Source: Candidatus Saccharimonadota bacterium (GTDB lineage: Bacteria > Patescibacteriota > Saccharimonadia > Saccharimonadales > UBA4665). From it: a stretch of 43,739 nt of DNA. The notes beneath the pieces were generated by a model. It saw only the letters and a list, made by a program, of their open reading frames with translations, did not search any database and was not told the origin of the DNA. The translations under genes were made by a program, and so were the position numbers. The stretch spans positions 1 through 43,739 of the forward strand of contig JAICLK010000003.1 of NCBI GenBank assembly GCA_025927415.1. The letters run 5' to 3'. Below, piece by piece: positions 1 through 7,284 of this stretch. The first letter of the stretch is position 1. Each line of letters begins with the position of its first letter.

Positions 1-1
1 C

Positions 2-610
2 ATTGTGTTCGCACGGAACGCTGGCTTTGATGCGACGACGAGTGATATCATCGGCCGCATCGACGCGGATACACGCCTGCCGAAAAATTGGGTTGCTCGG
101 GTGAGGCGCTTTTACCAAGAAGATAAACATTTCGAAAAGTACGCATACACCGGCGGCGGCTATTTCTATAACATTCGTTTGCCACATCTTAACGGTTGGG
201 TACAGGGGCAGCTAGCTTTCCGTATCAACCGCTTTGTTGCTGGTTATTACATACTTTGGGGATCGAATATGGCACTTCCACAGAGCATGTGGCGGGTGGT
301 TCGCCCACACGTTTGCACGCGAACGGACATTCACGAAGACATGGACTTGGCAATTCACTTGCACGACCTTGGTTACCGTATTGCCTACAAAGAAAATTTG
401 CGAGTTGGTGTGTATCTAAAACGCGCCCTCAGTAATCGGAACCAATTGCGCAAACATATGAGACGTTGGCCAAACACGTTGCGCGTGCATCGGTTTACGT
501 TTTGGTGGATGGGTGTGCTTGGCAATATATTTCTGTGGTATGTAGTGCAGCCTTTTTTCTATGCAGCAGAAATGCTGGCGCGTCTACAGGGAAAACGGCC
601 GATGAGCTAG
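2..610 (+). CDS. Glycosyltransferase family 2, C-terminal part (5' end outside window)
   Basis: The reading frame is open from the first base, so the start lies upstream. Early in the fragment, RNAGFDATTS followed by IDADT is the GT2 nucleotide-sugar pattern with a metal-binding D-A-D. About 90 residues later the pair in HEDMDLA matches the ED acceptor/catalytic motif. The C-terminus has an aromatic hydrophobic stretch (FWWMGVLGNIFLWYVVQPFF) that probably anchors it in the membrane. The family transfers a sugar to a lipid or polysaccharide acceptor during envelope synthesis; the acceptor cannot be told from sequence. The gene ends TAG, so TAG is used as a stop here, and its end overlaps the convergent downstream gene by 27 bases. 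Confidence 0.85.
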   Translation: MVFARNAGFDATTSDIIGRIDADTRLPKNWVARVRRFYQEDKHFEKYAYTGGGYFYNIRLPHLNGWVQGQLAFRINRFVAGYYILWGSNMALPQSMWRVVRPHVCTRTDIHEDMDLAIHLHDLGYRIAYKENLRVGVYLKRALSNRNQLRKHMRRWPNTLRVHRFTFWWMGVLGNIFLWYVVQPFFYAAEMLARLQGKRPMS

Positions 611-1117
611 GCTTGTCAAAAGGTCTGCAACTGTTTGGCCGGTGACACCGATGCCCTCGACTTGGATGTGGGGCTCATCGTCGTGCGGTGGCTCGAGGTG
701 GTTGGACATGCGCTCAAAGTCGTGTTCGGGCAAGGTGAACTCGTAGCCGTTGCGTGTGAGCCGGTCGTGCACGGCGCGTTGTTTGGCAATCTGTTTTGGG
801 GTGGTCACCCAAACCACAATAGTTTGCGCACCATGCTTTGCCGCTATGGCTCGCAGCTTTTCGCGGTCACTATAAAAGTTAAAGTTAGTGTCGTAAATTA
901 CGCTTTTGCCTTTGGCTAGCAGGTTTTCGACAACTTGGTTGAGGTGCGCGTACAGTTTTTGACTTTCTGCATGCGAATGGGTGGGTATGTCGAACATTTG
1001 CCGACGTTCGTAGTCTGCCCACACGTGCACAGCATCAGTTTGCTGATGAATGAGACGTGCGGTGGTAGTCTTCCCTGCTCCCGGGAATCCCAGCATCAAA
1101 AATAACGTTTGGCGCAT
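584..1117 (-). CDS. P-loop NTPase, predicted small-molecule/polynucleotide kinase
   Basis: A protein of about 177 residues starting MRQTLFLML, immediately followed by the Walker A motif GFPGAGKTT. This matches the AAA_33/zeta-toxin-like predicted kinase group. Later pieces (IYDTNFNF, then VVWVTTP followed by a charged helix) fit the NMP-kinase fold, with a phosphate-acceptor region and a lid. Substrate is unknown. An in-frame ATG at 1135 lies just after the stop of the upstream gene and is an alternative start; neither has a clear Shine-Dalgarno site. It is probably co-transcribed with the Dop/PafA-like gene. Confidence 0.75.
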   Translation of the reverse strand: MRQTLFLMLGFPGAGKTTTARLIHQQTDAVHVWADYERRQMFDIPTHSHAESQKLYAHLNQVVENLLAKGKSVIYDTNFNFYSDREKLRAIAAKHGAQTIVVWVTTPKQIAKQRAVHDRLTRNGYEFTLPEHDFERMSNHLEPPHDDEPHIQVEGIGVTGQTVADLLTSLAHRPFSL

Positions 1118-1136
1118 TGGTTCATTGTACTGCATG

Positions 1137-2567
1137 CTAGGCAGGCTTGGGCAAATCGGTACGCCAATAATCGTCCAAGTGGATGATAGTTTTATAGTCG
1201 CGGGTAAGCTTGTTCCAGGTGATGTCCTCAAATCTGCCACTGGCAACGGCTGCGCCGCGAGCGACGGCGCGTGAAGCTGGGTCTATTGCCTCGTCTGGCA
1301 TTTGATGGAGCGGGTCGAGCTTGGCATATTTGTGCAGGCCGATCGAATCTTCATCTGCACTGTGCCACAACAGGTGATACCACGCCGCATCTTCGAGTTT
1401 TTGCTGGGCGATGTTGTCGCCGGTGTACTGTTTGTGTGCTTGCTCCAGACCGAGGTAGTGCTCTTTTGCCGCCCACTCAACGTCACGTACCAAGGGCCGC
1501 AGTGCTTTGTCGACCAAAAAGCTGCCCAGTTTTTGATTGATGCGCACCAGTTCGTGGCCGGCTGTCAGTTCGCTTTCGTGTAGGGGTTCGCGTTCGCCAA
1601 AGTTTAGCGCCGCGGTAAAATAGTATTCCTGCAGCCCGGCTGCCGTAATGGTTTTTGTCTCGCCATTTACGGTATGTGTTAGCAAGCCGCGGCCGTGGTT
1701 CTTGTTGAGTTCGTGCAATGTTTCGATGGGATCTTCAGCGATGATGAACTCGTGCTCGTTATCCTCGTTAATATAGTCTTGCTCGACGAGTCGCATTAGC
1801 AGCGATGTGCCGGCGAGGCTTACGAACGTGCGCGTCTGCGACATATGTACATCGGCCGAGCGGATCTCCAGCAAGCCCCAGCCTGGCGACAGCTTGTCAC
1901 GTGCACCTTCATGGCTATTGTTGCCATTGTGCATAGCGGCCAGCGGTTTGTTGCCGTGTGCAGTGCGGCTGCCGTAATTTTCTACCGTAACTGTCGCGCC
2001 GATGCCCGGCGCTTTTTGCGAGAGCAGGTAGTTGCCTTTTACCGGCATGCCGGCGCCATCCCAGATCAGCCGTGTAGCCAGATAGCTGTCCATGACGCGT
2101 TTTAGGCGCTGTACTTTTGCCACATCCTTTGGCCAAGGGAACAGCAGGTTTTGGTGGTAACCACGAGTGTTGACTCTGTCCTCTTTTGGATCATACGAGC
2201 CGCTTAGGCGCAAGACAGGAAATTGCCGTTTCTGTTCGAATGCACGCTGCTCTTTGCTCATCGTTGCCCACTCTTCGGCCGAGATTTTGGGAATATTGGT
2301 AACGGCGCGCATGATGTCAATGCCCTTGAATTCGGCCTTAGCGGTGGTTTTGGGATTGGTGCATTCTGGCGTGCAAAGCTCTAATCCGTCGTATTCGTAT
2401 AATCTGCCGCCATTCGACAAAAACGTAGAGACAATAGCGATGCCTATTTCTTGCAGGTACTCTATTCTGGTAGCCTCAGGCAGCTTGCGTCCCTCTTGCA
2501 CATGATATTCCACCTCGGTTCCGCTGGGCCGTGGTGTGTTACTGCCAAACTCAGCTGGTTTGAGCAT
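1137..2567 (-). CDS. Dop/PafA family protein (Pup ligase / deamidase-like)
   Basis: 476 residues, about the usual length for Dop/PafA, the glutamine-synthetase-fold enzymes that attach or remove the modifier Pup in Actinobacteria. Near the N-terminus GTEVEYHV is the metal-binding beta-strand motif. RGYHQNLL and, later, SADVHMSQTRTF followed by GTSLLMRLVEQ match the family's HENYL-like and substrate-loop regions. Members outside Actinobacteria occur in candidate phyla. No pup or proteasome gene is visible in this window, so the substrate is open. A promoter with its -10 box 9 bases before the ATG suggests leaderless translation. Ligase versus depupylase cannot be decided from what I see. Confidence 0.75.
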   Translation of the reverse strand: MLKPAEFGSNTPRPSGTEVEYHVQEGRKLPEATRIEYLQEIGIAIVSTFLSNGGRLYEYDGLELCTPECTNPKTTAKAEFKGIDIMRAVTNIPKISAEEWATMSKEQRAFEQKRQFPVLRLSGSYDPKEDRVNTRGYHQNLLFPWPKDVAKVQRLKRVMDSYLATRLIWDGAGMPVKGNYLLSQKAPGIGATVTVENYGSRTAHGNKPLAAMHNGNNSHEGARDKLSPGWGLLEIRSADVHMSQTRTFVSLAGTSLLMRLVEQDYINEDNEHEFIIAEDPIETLHELNKNHGRGLLTHTVNGETKTITAAGLQEYYFTAALNFGEREPLHESELTAGHELVRINQKLGSFLVDKALRPLVRDVEWAAKEHYLGLEQAHKQYTGDNIAQQKLEDAAWYHLLWHSADEDSIGLHKYAKLDPLHQMPDEAIDPASRAVARGAAVASGRFEDITWNKLTRDYKTIIHLDDYWRTDLPKPA

Positions 2568-2576
2568 GATACCACC

Positions 2577-2605
2577 ATTATGAAACCATAGTGCTTATGT
2601 AACAA
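2577..2605 (-). promoter_or_regulatory. Promoter of the Dop/PafA-like gene
   Basis: On the minus strand TTGTTA (2605-2600), a 17-base spacer, then CATAAT (2582-2577). Only 9 bases separate the -10 box from the ATG at 2567, which predicts a leaderless mRNA. Confidence 0.55.
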
Positions 2606-2623
2606 GCACACTTTTTGGTTGGT

Positions 2624-3193
2624 TTAAAAATCGATGCCCTTGTTGGCCAGGAATTTGTCGTCGAAGTGGTGTTTGAGTTTGCTCATGTTGGTGGCGATGT
2701 CGGTGAGCGGCAACAGGTCTTCAGGAAAGTTGCGGCCAGTCAGGCACAAGCTAGTCCCTGGCGCGCGGGTTTCGATGAGTTTTTTGAGTTGAGCTTTGGT
2801 CAGGAGACGATCATGCACGGCGTTGTTTATTTCATCGCAAATTACCAGCTCGTACTTGCCACTCGTCGCAGCCTTTAGCGCTTCTTCGTAGGTTTCCAGC
2901 GCAGCTTGTTTGTGCTGAGCTTTGGTGATGTCGGTAGCCGACAATTCGCCGGCGCCATAAAAGCCTTTGCCACCTTTATAAAAATAGAGCTGATCTTTAA
3001 ATAGCGGCATAATGTCGCGGATAAACACGTGCTCGCCCACGCCCCAATATTTGATGAACTGGATAAACGCCACGTTCCAGCGGTTGCCCAGCGCGCGTAC
3101 CAGCAAACCGAGGCTGGCGCTGGTCTTGCCCTTGCCCTCGCCGGTATACACAACAACTACCGACTGCTTGGTCTGAAAATCCTCAAACGCCAT
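2624..3193 (-). CDS. CobO/BtuR-family ATP:corrinoid adenosyltransferase-like protein
   Basis: 189 residues. The motif YTGEGKGKT at about residue 16 is the inverted P-loop typical of CobA/CobO/BtuR, which adenosylates cob(I)alamin or cob(I)yrinate. The downstream FIQFIKYWGVGE and the CDEIN segment, where a conserved acidic residue binds Mg-ATP, also fit. No corrinoid genes are nearby, so it may act in salvage or have another role. It lies 11 bases after the glutaredoxin gene on the same strand and is probably in the same operon. No Shine-Dalgarno site is visible. Confidence 0.8.
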   Translation of the reverse strand: MAFEDFQTKQSVVVVYTGEGKGKTSASLGLLVRALGNRWNVAFIQFIKYWGVGEHVFIRDIMPLFKDQLYFYKGGKGFYGAGELSATDITKAQHKQAALETYEEALKAATSGKYELVICDEINNAVHDRLLTKAQLKKLIETRAPGTSLCLTGRNFPEDLLPLTDIATNMSKLKHHFDDKFLANKGIDF

Positions 3194-3204
3194 TACTCGA
3201 GCGA

Positions 3205-3465
3205 CTACTTGCCTTTTTTCTCGGCCAAAACTGCATCAATTTTCGGGCGGTCAAAGCCAATAATAATAGTGCCGTCGATATCGATCACCGGAATGCCCGT
3301 CTGTCCAGATTTATCCATCGCTTCTTTAGCACTGGCCAGATCTGTCTCCACGTTTTTGTCGACGTACTGGATGCCCTTTTTGTCCAAATAATCCTTCGCC
3401 GCGTGGCAAAACGCGCACCAATCGGCGCTGTAAATCGTAATCGGAACCGTGCTTGCGTCACTCAT
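3205..3465 (-). CDS. Glutaredoxin-like thiol oxidoreductase
   Basis: 86 residues starting MSDASTVPIT. YSADWCAFCHAAKDYL has the CxxC redox site (CAFC) after the first beta strand, and TGIPVI holds the cis-proline. The IDGTIIIGFDR segment is the usual glutaredoxin glycine region. It reduces disulfides or glutathione-type mixed disulfides in the cytosol. I prefer the start at 3465 over upstream in-frame starts because homology begins here and an extended -10 box sits 6 bases upstream. Probably first gene of an operon with the CobO-like gene. Confidence 0.85.
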   Translation of the reverse strand: MSDASTVPITIYSADWCAFCHAAKDYLDKKGIQYVDKNVETDLASAKEAMDKSGQTGIPVIDIDGTIIIGFDRPKIDAVLAEKKGK

Positions 3466-3471
3466 ACATTT

Positions 3472-3480
3472 AGTATAGCA
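3472..3480 (-). promoter_or_regulatory. Extended -10 box of the glutaredoxin operon
   Basis: Minus-strand TGCTATACT. The -10 box ends 6 bases before the ATG at 3465, so transcription would start at or next to the initiation codon. I do not see a convincing -35. Confidence 0.5.
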
Positions 3481-3524
3481 TTGCCAACAGAAACTTGCAC
3501 AAATCAACTTTTGTGACACTATAC

Positions 3525-3585
3525 TTTTCGCCTTCCACGAATGTGCGTTCGTGCTGACGAGCTCGAACAGATGAAAAAGCAAGAA
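3525..3585 (+). ncRNA. Type III hammerhead-like motif HHR-1 (probably decayed)
   Basis: Plus-strand order matches a type III hammerhead. Stem III 5' arm is 3525-3534, predicted cleavage follows C3535, stem I is CACGAA (3536-3541) with TTCGTG (3548-3553), and the core CTGACGA (3554-3560) is exact. GAA at 3573-3575 and the A15.1-U16.1 pair (3576/3534) are present. Stem III pairs about 8 of 10 positions. The defect is stem II: 3561-3572 does not form a Watson-Crick helix (G-U and C-A oppositions, as if transitions had accumulated). It sits just upstream of the promoter of cassette A and resembles HHR-3 in sequence (shared CCACGAATG and GACGAGCT). Confidence 0.5.
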
Positions 3586-3591
3586 CAAGAA

Positions 3592-3620
3592 TTGTAAATA
3601 ATATAGAATTATGTTAAAAT
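3592..3620 (+). promoter_or_regulatory. Promoter of cassette A
   Basis: TTGTAA (3592-3597), 17-base spacer, TAAAAT (3615-3620) preceded by an extended -10 TG at 3612-3613. Same pattern as the promoters of cassettes B and C. Confidence 0.55.
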
Positions 3621-3792
3621 TTTGCTAATCTTTGTGAGTTTGACTCCGAGGATGGAACATTGGCAAGCACACAGATACAAAGTGAGGTATATTGGTAAAC
3701 CATGTTTTTGGTTTGTTGCTACGCCTCACTTTGTGCGAGTTCATAAGGGACCGGACAACATCCTCATCATGTGGATGGAGCAGATACTGCTC
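3621..3792 (+). promoter_or_regulatory. Structured 5' leader of cassette A
   Basis: Three hairpins in the order also seen in cassettes B and C. P1 is TTTGCTAAT (3621-3629) with ATTGGCAAG (3659-3667), 9 pairs. P2 is 3677-3687 with 3724-3734, 11 perfect pairs. P3 is GAGCAG (3778-3783) with CTGCTC (3787-3792). Between P1 and P2 lies CACACAGATACA, a diverged counterpart of the GCAGATTTTGAAACA motif of B and C. The leader ends about 30 bases before the start codon. Confidence 0.5.
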
Positions 3793-3822
3793 GGTGTGGC
3801 GAATGAAAGGTGGCTTTTAGCC

Positions 3823-4449
3823 ATGCGATTCAACTTCAACTCCGCTCTGACGGCGCTGCCCGATGGCAAGTTCGAGGAGAAGGCGCACAACCAACTCGTG
3901 CAGCCTATCCGGCGGCACATCATGGACATCGACGGCGTCACCGGATGCAACATCCAGCGGTACTTCGTCGAAGTGCAGTTCACCAACGACGTGGTTTCGC
4001 GGGCCGAGGTAACCCAGGGGGTGCGGTTCATCTTCCAGGTGATGGCTGAGGCCCAAGAGTACAACTTCTTCCCGAACCTGGGCAACAAGACCCTCAAGGT
4101 CACGCCGGTGCAGGAGAGCCGCTCGACCAGCTATTGGGTCTACGCGGACCTGGGTACGGCACTCGTCGACTTCTTCCCGGACCACGCCAACGAAGGCTGG
4201 GACAAGCAGAAGTTCCGCGAGGTCACGGCGCCCATCGTCAACGAGATGGTCAAGCACGACGGCGTGCTCGACTACGTGATCCGACCCTTCCAGGTTGGTC
4301 TGCGAGTTGACGTCCGGGTCACCACCATCCAGGCGACGAAGGACCACCTTCGTGAGGTGCTAACCCAGGTACGCCAGCTTCTCAGTACGTATCCGTTCCT
4401 CGAGGACGACGCGGAGCTGAAGCTCAAGCTCTGGCACCGCGCCTACTAA
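3823..4449 (+). CDS. Cassette A protein, unknown function, internal duplication
   Basis: 208 residues from the ATG at 3823, with GGTGG at 3809-3813 as a plausible ribosome site. The frame is open further upstream, but that stretch is the promoter and structured leader. I do not recognise a family. The protein appears to be an internal duplication: IRRHIMDIDGVTGCNIQRYF then VEVQF in the first half corresponds to IVNEMVKHDGVLDYVIRPF then LRVDVRV in the second. Each half resembles a small alpha/beta unit, loosely recalling Nfu N-terminal domains, but that is weak. No signal peptide or TM segment. Codons are strongly C/G-ending, unlike neighbouring housekeeping genes, which suggests transfer. Single gene of its cassette. 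Confidence 0.75.
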   Translation: MRFNFNSALTALPDGKFEEKAHNQLVQPIRRHIMDIDGVTGCNIQRYFVEVQFTNDVVSRAEVTQGVRFIFQVMAEAQEYNFFPNLGNKTLKVTPVQESRSTSYWVYADLGTALVDFFPDHANEGWDKQKFREVTAPIVNEMVKHDGVLDYVIRPFQVGLRVDVRVTTIQATKDHLREVLTQVRQLLSTYPFLEDDAELKLKLWHRAY

Positions 4450-4453
4450 TATT

Positions 4454-4507
4454 CGACACCCTCGCCGGGCGTGGCATGCTTTTACAGTGCCACGCCTCGG
4501 CGTGTCG
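4454..4507 (+). terminator. Long hairpin plus C-rich tract ending cassette A
   Basis: Nested stems CGACAC/GTGTCG (4454-4459 with 4502-4507) and GGCGTGGCA/TGCCACGCC (4468-4476 with 4488-4496). It is followed by TTTCCCCTTCC rather than a U-run. The same hairpin plus C-rich tract ends cassettes B and C. Whether it terminates or only protects the 3' end is unknown. Confidence 0.5.
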
Positions 4508-4599
4508 TTTCCCCTTCCTCGCCTTTTCCTGTTCGCTGCCAATGTTCCTATTTTTTATTAACGAATGCAACAAAATTTCCTGCTCTGTCTGCCCGTGTC

Positions 4600-4649
4600 C
4601 GCTCCGTGAGTGCGTGTTCACGCTGATGAGTCCAAAAGGACGGAAAGCG
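4600..4649 (+). ncRNA. Type III hammerhead-like motif HHR-2, 3' of cassette A
   Basis: Stem III is CGCT (4600-4603) with AGCG (4646-4649); predicted cleavage follows C4604. Stem I is CGTGA (4605-4609) with TCACG (4618-4622). The core CTGATGA (4623-4629) is exact, stem II is GTCC-AAAA-GGAC (4630-4641), and GAA occupies 4643-4645. Compared with the consensus there is one extra G (4642) between stem II and GAA, and stem III is only 4 pairs. It lies between the cassette A hairpin and the ATP synthase promoter. Confidence 0.55.
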
Positions 4650-4669
4650 AGCTTTATCTATAAACTGGG

Positions 4670-4699
4670 TTGCGCTATAGGGGTGCGGGCTGTTATAAT
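4670..4699 (+). promoter_or_regulatory. ATP synthase operon promoter
   Basis: TTGCGC (4670-4675), 18-base spacer, then TATAAT (4694-4699) preceded by an extended -10 TG. The first ATG of the operon is 10 bases after the -10 box, so the transcript has almost no leader. Confidence 0.65.
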
Positions 4700-4709
4700 T
4701 GGACCAGTA

Positions 4710-5069
4710 ATGGAAAAAGCTTCCCTAGCGCCAAAACGGTCGCCTTACCAGGAAAGTGCAAAAAGCAAAAACGAATCGCTGAGTTCGATGGCCTCGACGC
4801 AGCGCAGTGTTTTCTTAACTCTCGCACTCAACATGAGCTGGCAGCTGGCACTCGCTGTGCTGGTGCCGACTGTTGGCGGCGTGGAGCTGGATAAGAAGCT
4901 GCACAGCGGCAGCGTATTCTTGTTCGTTGGCCTCGCACTCGCCGTTATTCTTTCGACGGTTGTAATGTGGCACGCCATGCAAACGGCCAACAATTTGCCG
5001 GCGCCAAAACTTACAGAAGCCCAAAAACGCGCTGTTAAAAAGAGTTATGAAGATGAGGACGACGAATGA
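4710..5069 (+). CDS. AtpZ/AtpI-like small membrane protein heading the ATP synthase operon
   Basis: 119 residues. A hydrophilic N-terminus is followed by two hydrophobic segments (around LALAVLVPTVGG and VFLFVGLALAVILSTVVM) and an acidic tail. Size, two-TM layout and position before atpB match AtpI/AtpZ proteins, which assist c-ring assembly or Mg/Ca uptake in other bacteria. Sequence signatures are weak, so the call rests mainly on context. The stop overlaps the atpB start (ATGA), indicating translational coupling. The start at 4710 is chosen because the -10 box ends at 4699. Confidence 0.65.
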   Translation: MEKASLAPKRSPYQESAKSKNESLSSMASTQRSVFLTLALNMSWQLALAVLVPTVGGVELDKKLHSGSVFLFVGLALAVILSTVVMWHAMQTANNLPAPKLTEAQKRAVKKSYEDEDDE

Positions 5070-5920
5070 GCTTCTTGAGCGTCTTTGCCGATAGCGGCCC
5101 ATCCATCCACGTCGCGCCCGGCGTCGACTTTGTGTACCACGGTTTCAACGTCACCAACTCCATGGTTTGGGGCTGGTTTATTATTCTCATTATGGCCGTT
5201 GGCCTTGGCACGCTTGCTCGCCGCGTTTCGGTTCATCCGAAAGGCGGCATTGTTCAATATGTCGAGGCGGTTGTCTCGTTTGTTGTCGACTTGGTCGAGA
5301 ACGCCTTTACCGACAAAAAGATTGGCCGTAAGTACGTGCCGTTTTTCGTAACGCTCTTTTTCTTCGTGCTGCTCAACAACTGGTCGGGGCTGATTCCTGG
5401 CGTGGGCGATGGCATTCAGGTGCACGGCCACCCGCTGCTCCGGCCAATTACCGGCGACCTGAACATGACACTGGCCATGGGTTTGGTGACGATGATCGTT
5501 GTCTACGCGGCTTCTATTAAAGAGATTGGTGGCTTCGGCAAATACATTCGCCACTTCTTTATCGGCAGCCCGCTCAACCCGCTGTATTTGATTATTGGGT
5601 TGATTGAGATGATTACCGACCTCACGCGTGCGCTGTCCTTGGCGCTTCGACTTTTCCTGAACGTGACCATCGGCGAGATCGTGATTGCCGTGTTTGCGTA
5701 CCTCGGCGGCCTGCTCGCTCCGTCCAGTATTTTGTCGCCAATTACGGCGCTGCCGTTCACCCTGCTGGAACTGGGTGTGGGCGCGCTGCAGGCATATATT
5801 TTCGTTATCCTTGGCGTCAACTATCTGGCTATTAGCGTGAACAGCGCACACGACCACGATGAGTTGACGGAAGTTGAATCTGTTGCAGCTCCCAAGAAAG
5901 TTGTCGCGGCCAAAGGATAA
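5066..5920 (+). CDS. atpB: F1Fo ATP synthase subunit a
   Basis: 284 residues, hydrophobic, with five or six membrane segments. SLALRLFLNVTIGE contains the essential stator arginine of subunit a facing the c-ring, and LLNNWSGLIPG is the typical earlier loop. It forms the two half-channels for proton passage in the membrane sector. The charged C-terminal tail (KKVVAAKG) is ordinary. It overlaps the upstream gene by 4 bases and is 27 bases before atpE. Confidence 0.95.
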   Translation: MSFLSVFADSGPSIHVAPGVDFVYHGFNVTNSMVWGWFIILIMAVGLGTLARRVSVHPKGGIVQYVEAVVSFVVDLVENAFTDKKIGRKYVPFFVTLFFFVLLNNWSGLIPGVGDGIQVHGHPLLRPITGDLNMTLAMGLVTMIVVYAASIKEIGGFGKYIRHFFIGSPLNPLYLIIGLIEMITDLTRALSLALRLFLNVTIGEIVIAVFAYLGGLLAPSSILSPITALPFTLLELGVGALQAYIFVILGVNYLAISVNSAHDHDELTEVESVAAPKKVVAAKG

Positions 5921-5947
5921 TTTAATTAAGTAAAAGGAGAAATTAAT

Positions 5948-6187
5948 ATGTTACCAACAGTATTCGCAAGTTCTATCACCCCGATGCAGTCGCTCGCACA
6001 TGGCATTATGATCGGCGGCGGCTTCATCGGCCCAACCATCGGTATTGGCCTGGTTGGCGCAAACTACCTCAGCGCAGTTGGCCGCAACCCGGAAGCTAGC
6101 AAATTCTTGGGTCAAGCGCTAGTCTTTGTGGGCCTCATTGAGGTTTACGGACTTCTCGCGTTTGCTTCAACATTTTTCGTAAAATAA
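5948..6187 (+). CDS. atpE: F1Fo ATP synthase subunit c
   Basis: 79 residues, two-helix hairpin. VGRNPEAS is the conserved polar loop that contacts F1, and GLIEVYGLLAF carries the ion-binding glutamate in helix 2. The residue after Glu is Val and the Na+-type Gln and Ser ligands are missing, so proton use is expected. AAAGGAG upstream is a good ribosome site, fitting the high copy number of c. A long palindrome follows the stop. Confidence 0.95.
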   Translation: MLPTVFASSITPMQSLAHGIMIGGGFIGPTIGIGLVGANYLSAVGRNPEASKFLGQALVFVGLIEVYGLLAFASTFFVK

Positions 6188-6188
6188 C

Positions 6189-6309
6189 GAGGTTATGCAG
6201 ATGGCACATTTTGACGATTTTTCTCCGCTCCGCGCTCACCGCACCGAAAAGTGCGGTTCGCTTGCGGTGCTCGAAACAATCGCCAAACTGCACTCATCTG
6301 CAAAACCTC
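6189..6309. repeat. Imperfect palindrome H1 between atpE and atpF
   Basis: Outer arms GAGGTT and TGCAGATG (6189-6203) pair with CATCTGCA and AACCTC (6295-6309). The apical stem CCGCAC/GTGCGG (6239-6244 with 6251-6256) has a 6-base loop. It fills almost the whole 147-base gap. It shares the 15-mer at 6278-6292 with H2, and CTT-CGGTGCTCG-like and GCACATT blocks with H3-H5. If transcribed it is a hairpin of about 120 nt separating the c-subunit message from the rest. Confidence 0.7.
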
Positions 6310-6334
6310 TTAACAGTGGAAATCGTAAGTAGTA

Positions 6335-6862
6335 ATGATTAGTAACCTAACAACATTCGCAGACAGTAGCTCCGGTATCGGGGCGCTGGGCATTGACGGC
6401 AAGGCGCTGATTATTCAGCTCGTCACTTTCTTGCTGGCGTTTCTCGTGCTGCAGCATTGGGCATTCAAGCCTATCGTGAAGATGATGGACCAGCGCCGCG
6501 AAACCATCGAAAAAGGCGTGAAACTGGGCGAGCAAATGCAAAAAGAAAAGGTGGAGCTGGAGCAAAAAGTTGCTGCGGCTTTGCAGAACGCGCGCAAAGA
6601 AGCTGACGGTATTATTGCCGAGGCGAAAGACCAAGGTCGCCAGGCTATCGCCGACGCCGAGGAAAAAGCTAAGTCCAAGGCCGAAGGTGTTTTGAGTGCC
6701 GCGGACGAGCGCATCAAACTCGACGCAGCCCGCGCTCGCAAGGCGATGGAGGGCGAACTCACCAACCTGATTTCTGACGCGACCGAAGCCATCATCGGCG
6801 AAAAGGTCGACGCCAAAAAAGATGCTGCGCTCATCGACCAAGCCTTGAAAGGTCGCGCGTAA
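6335..6862 (+). CDS. atpF: F1Fo ATP synthase subunit b
   Basis: 175 residues. One membrane helix near the N-terminus (ALIIQLVTFLLAFLVLQHW) is followed by a long charged, alanine-rich helix (about 55-150), the peripheral stalk. The motif FKPIVKMMDQRRE after the helix is typical. It holds the alpha3-beta3 head still relative to subunit a. No strong Shine-Dalgarno is visible; the start follows palindrome H1. Its stop overlaps the atpH start (TAATG). Confidence 0.93.
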   Translation: MISNLTTFADSSSGIGALGIDGKALIIQLVTFLLAFLVLQHWAFKPIVKMMDQRRETIEKGVKLGEQMQKEKVELEQKVAAALQNARKEADGIIAEAKDQGRQAIADAEEKAKSKAEGVLSAADERIKLDAARARKAMEGELTNLISDATEAIIGEKVDAKKDAALIDQALKGRA

Positions 6863-7284
6863 TGGCCAAAGTTTCTCGCCGTACCGTCGCTGAAGCAGTG
6901 TCTGCTCATTTGTACTACACCGACATTCACGGTACGAAGGAATACGTGCGTGACCGCAAAAAGTACATACAGTCGGTGGCGTCGTACTTGCTCGAAACCG
7001 GGCGAACGGGCGAACTGGACAGCATTTTACGCGACGTTAGCGCCGACTGGGCGCGCATTGGCTACGTGGAAGTGCTCGCCCACACCGCTTACCTGCTCGA
7101 CACAGCCGCCCGACGGACCATCGAAAAATTGGTACGTGCTGAATTTCCGCACGCCAAAAAGGTGATAGTGAACGAGCGCGTGGACGAAAGTCTTATCGGT
7201 GGCGTACGATTGGAACTTGTTGACCGTCAGCTGGATCTGACGGTTCGAGCAAAACTGAATCAATTTAAGGAGGGCGTATTGTAA
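6862..7284 (+). CDS. atpH: F1Fo ATP synthase subunit delta
   Basis: 140 residues, shorter than the usual 175-180. The C-terminal signature ESLIGGVRLELVDRQLDLTV is clear, and the N-terminal helical bundle appears trimmed. It links the peripheral stalk to the alpha subunits. Its first base is the last base of the atpF stop, so the two are coupled. Palindrome H2 begins at its stop. Confidence 0.88.
   Translation: MAKVSRRTVAEAVSAHLYYTDIHGTKEYVRDRKKYIQSVASYLLETGRTGELDSILRDVSADWARIGYVEVLAHTAYLLDTAARRTIEKLVRAEFPHAKKVIVNERVDESLIGGVRLELVDRQLDLTVRAKLNQFKEGVL

Noticed and set aside
1036-1060. CTGATGA at about 1040 as a hammerhead core
   Set aside because: Lies in the kinase coding region and lacks stems and GAAA.
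5045-5857. Long minus-strand frame antisense to atpB
   Set aside because: Low-complexity His/Asn/Gln-rich translation typical of antisense frames; no start context.
6189-6309. CRISPR array
   Set aside because: Repeats H1-H5 are dispersed single palindromes, not regularly spaced direct repeats.
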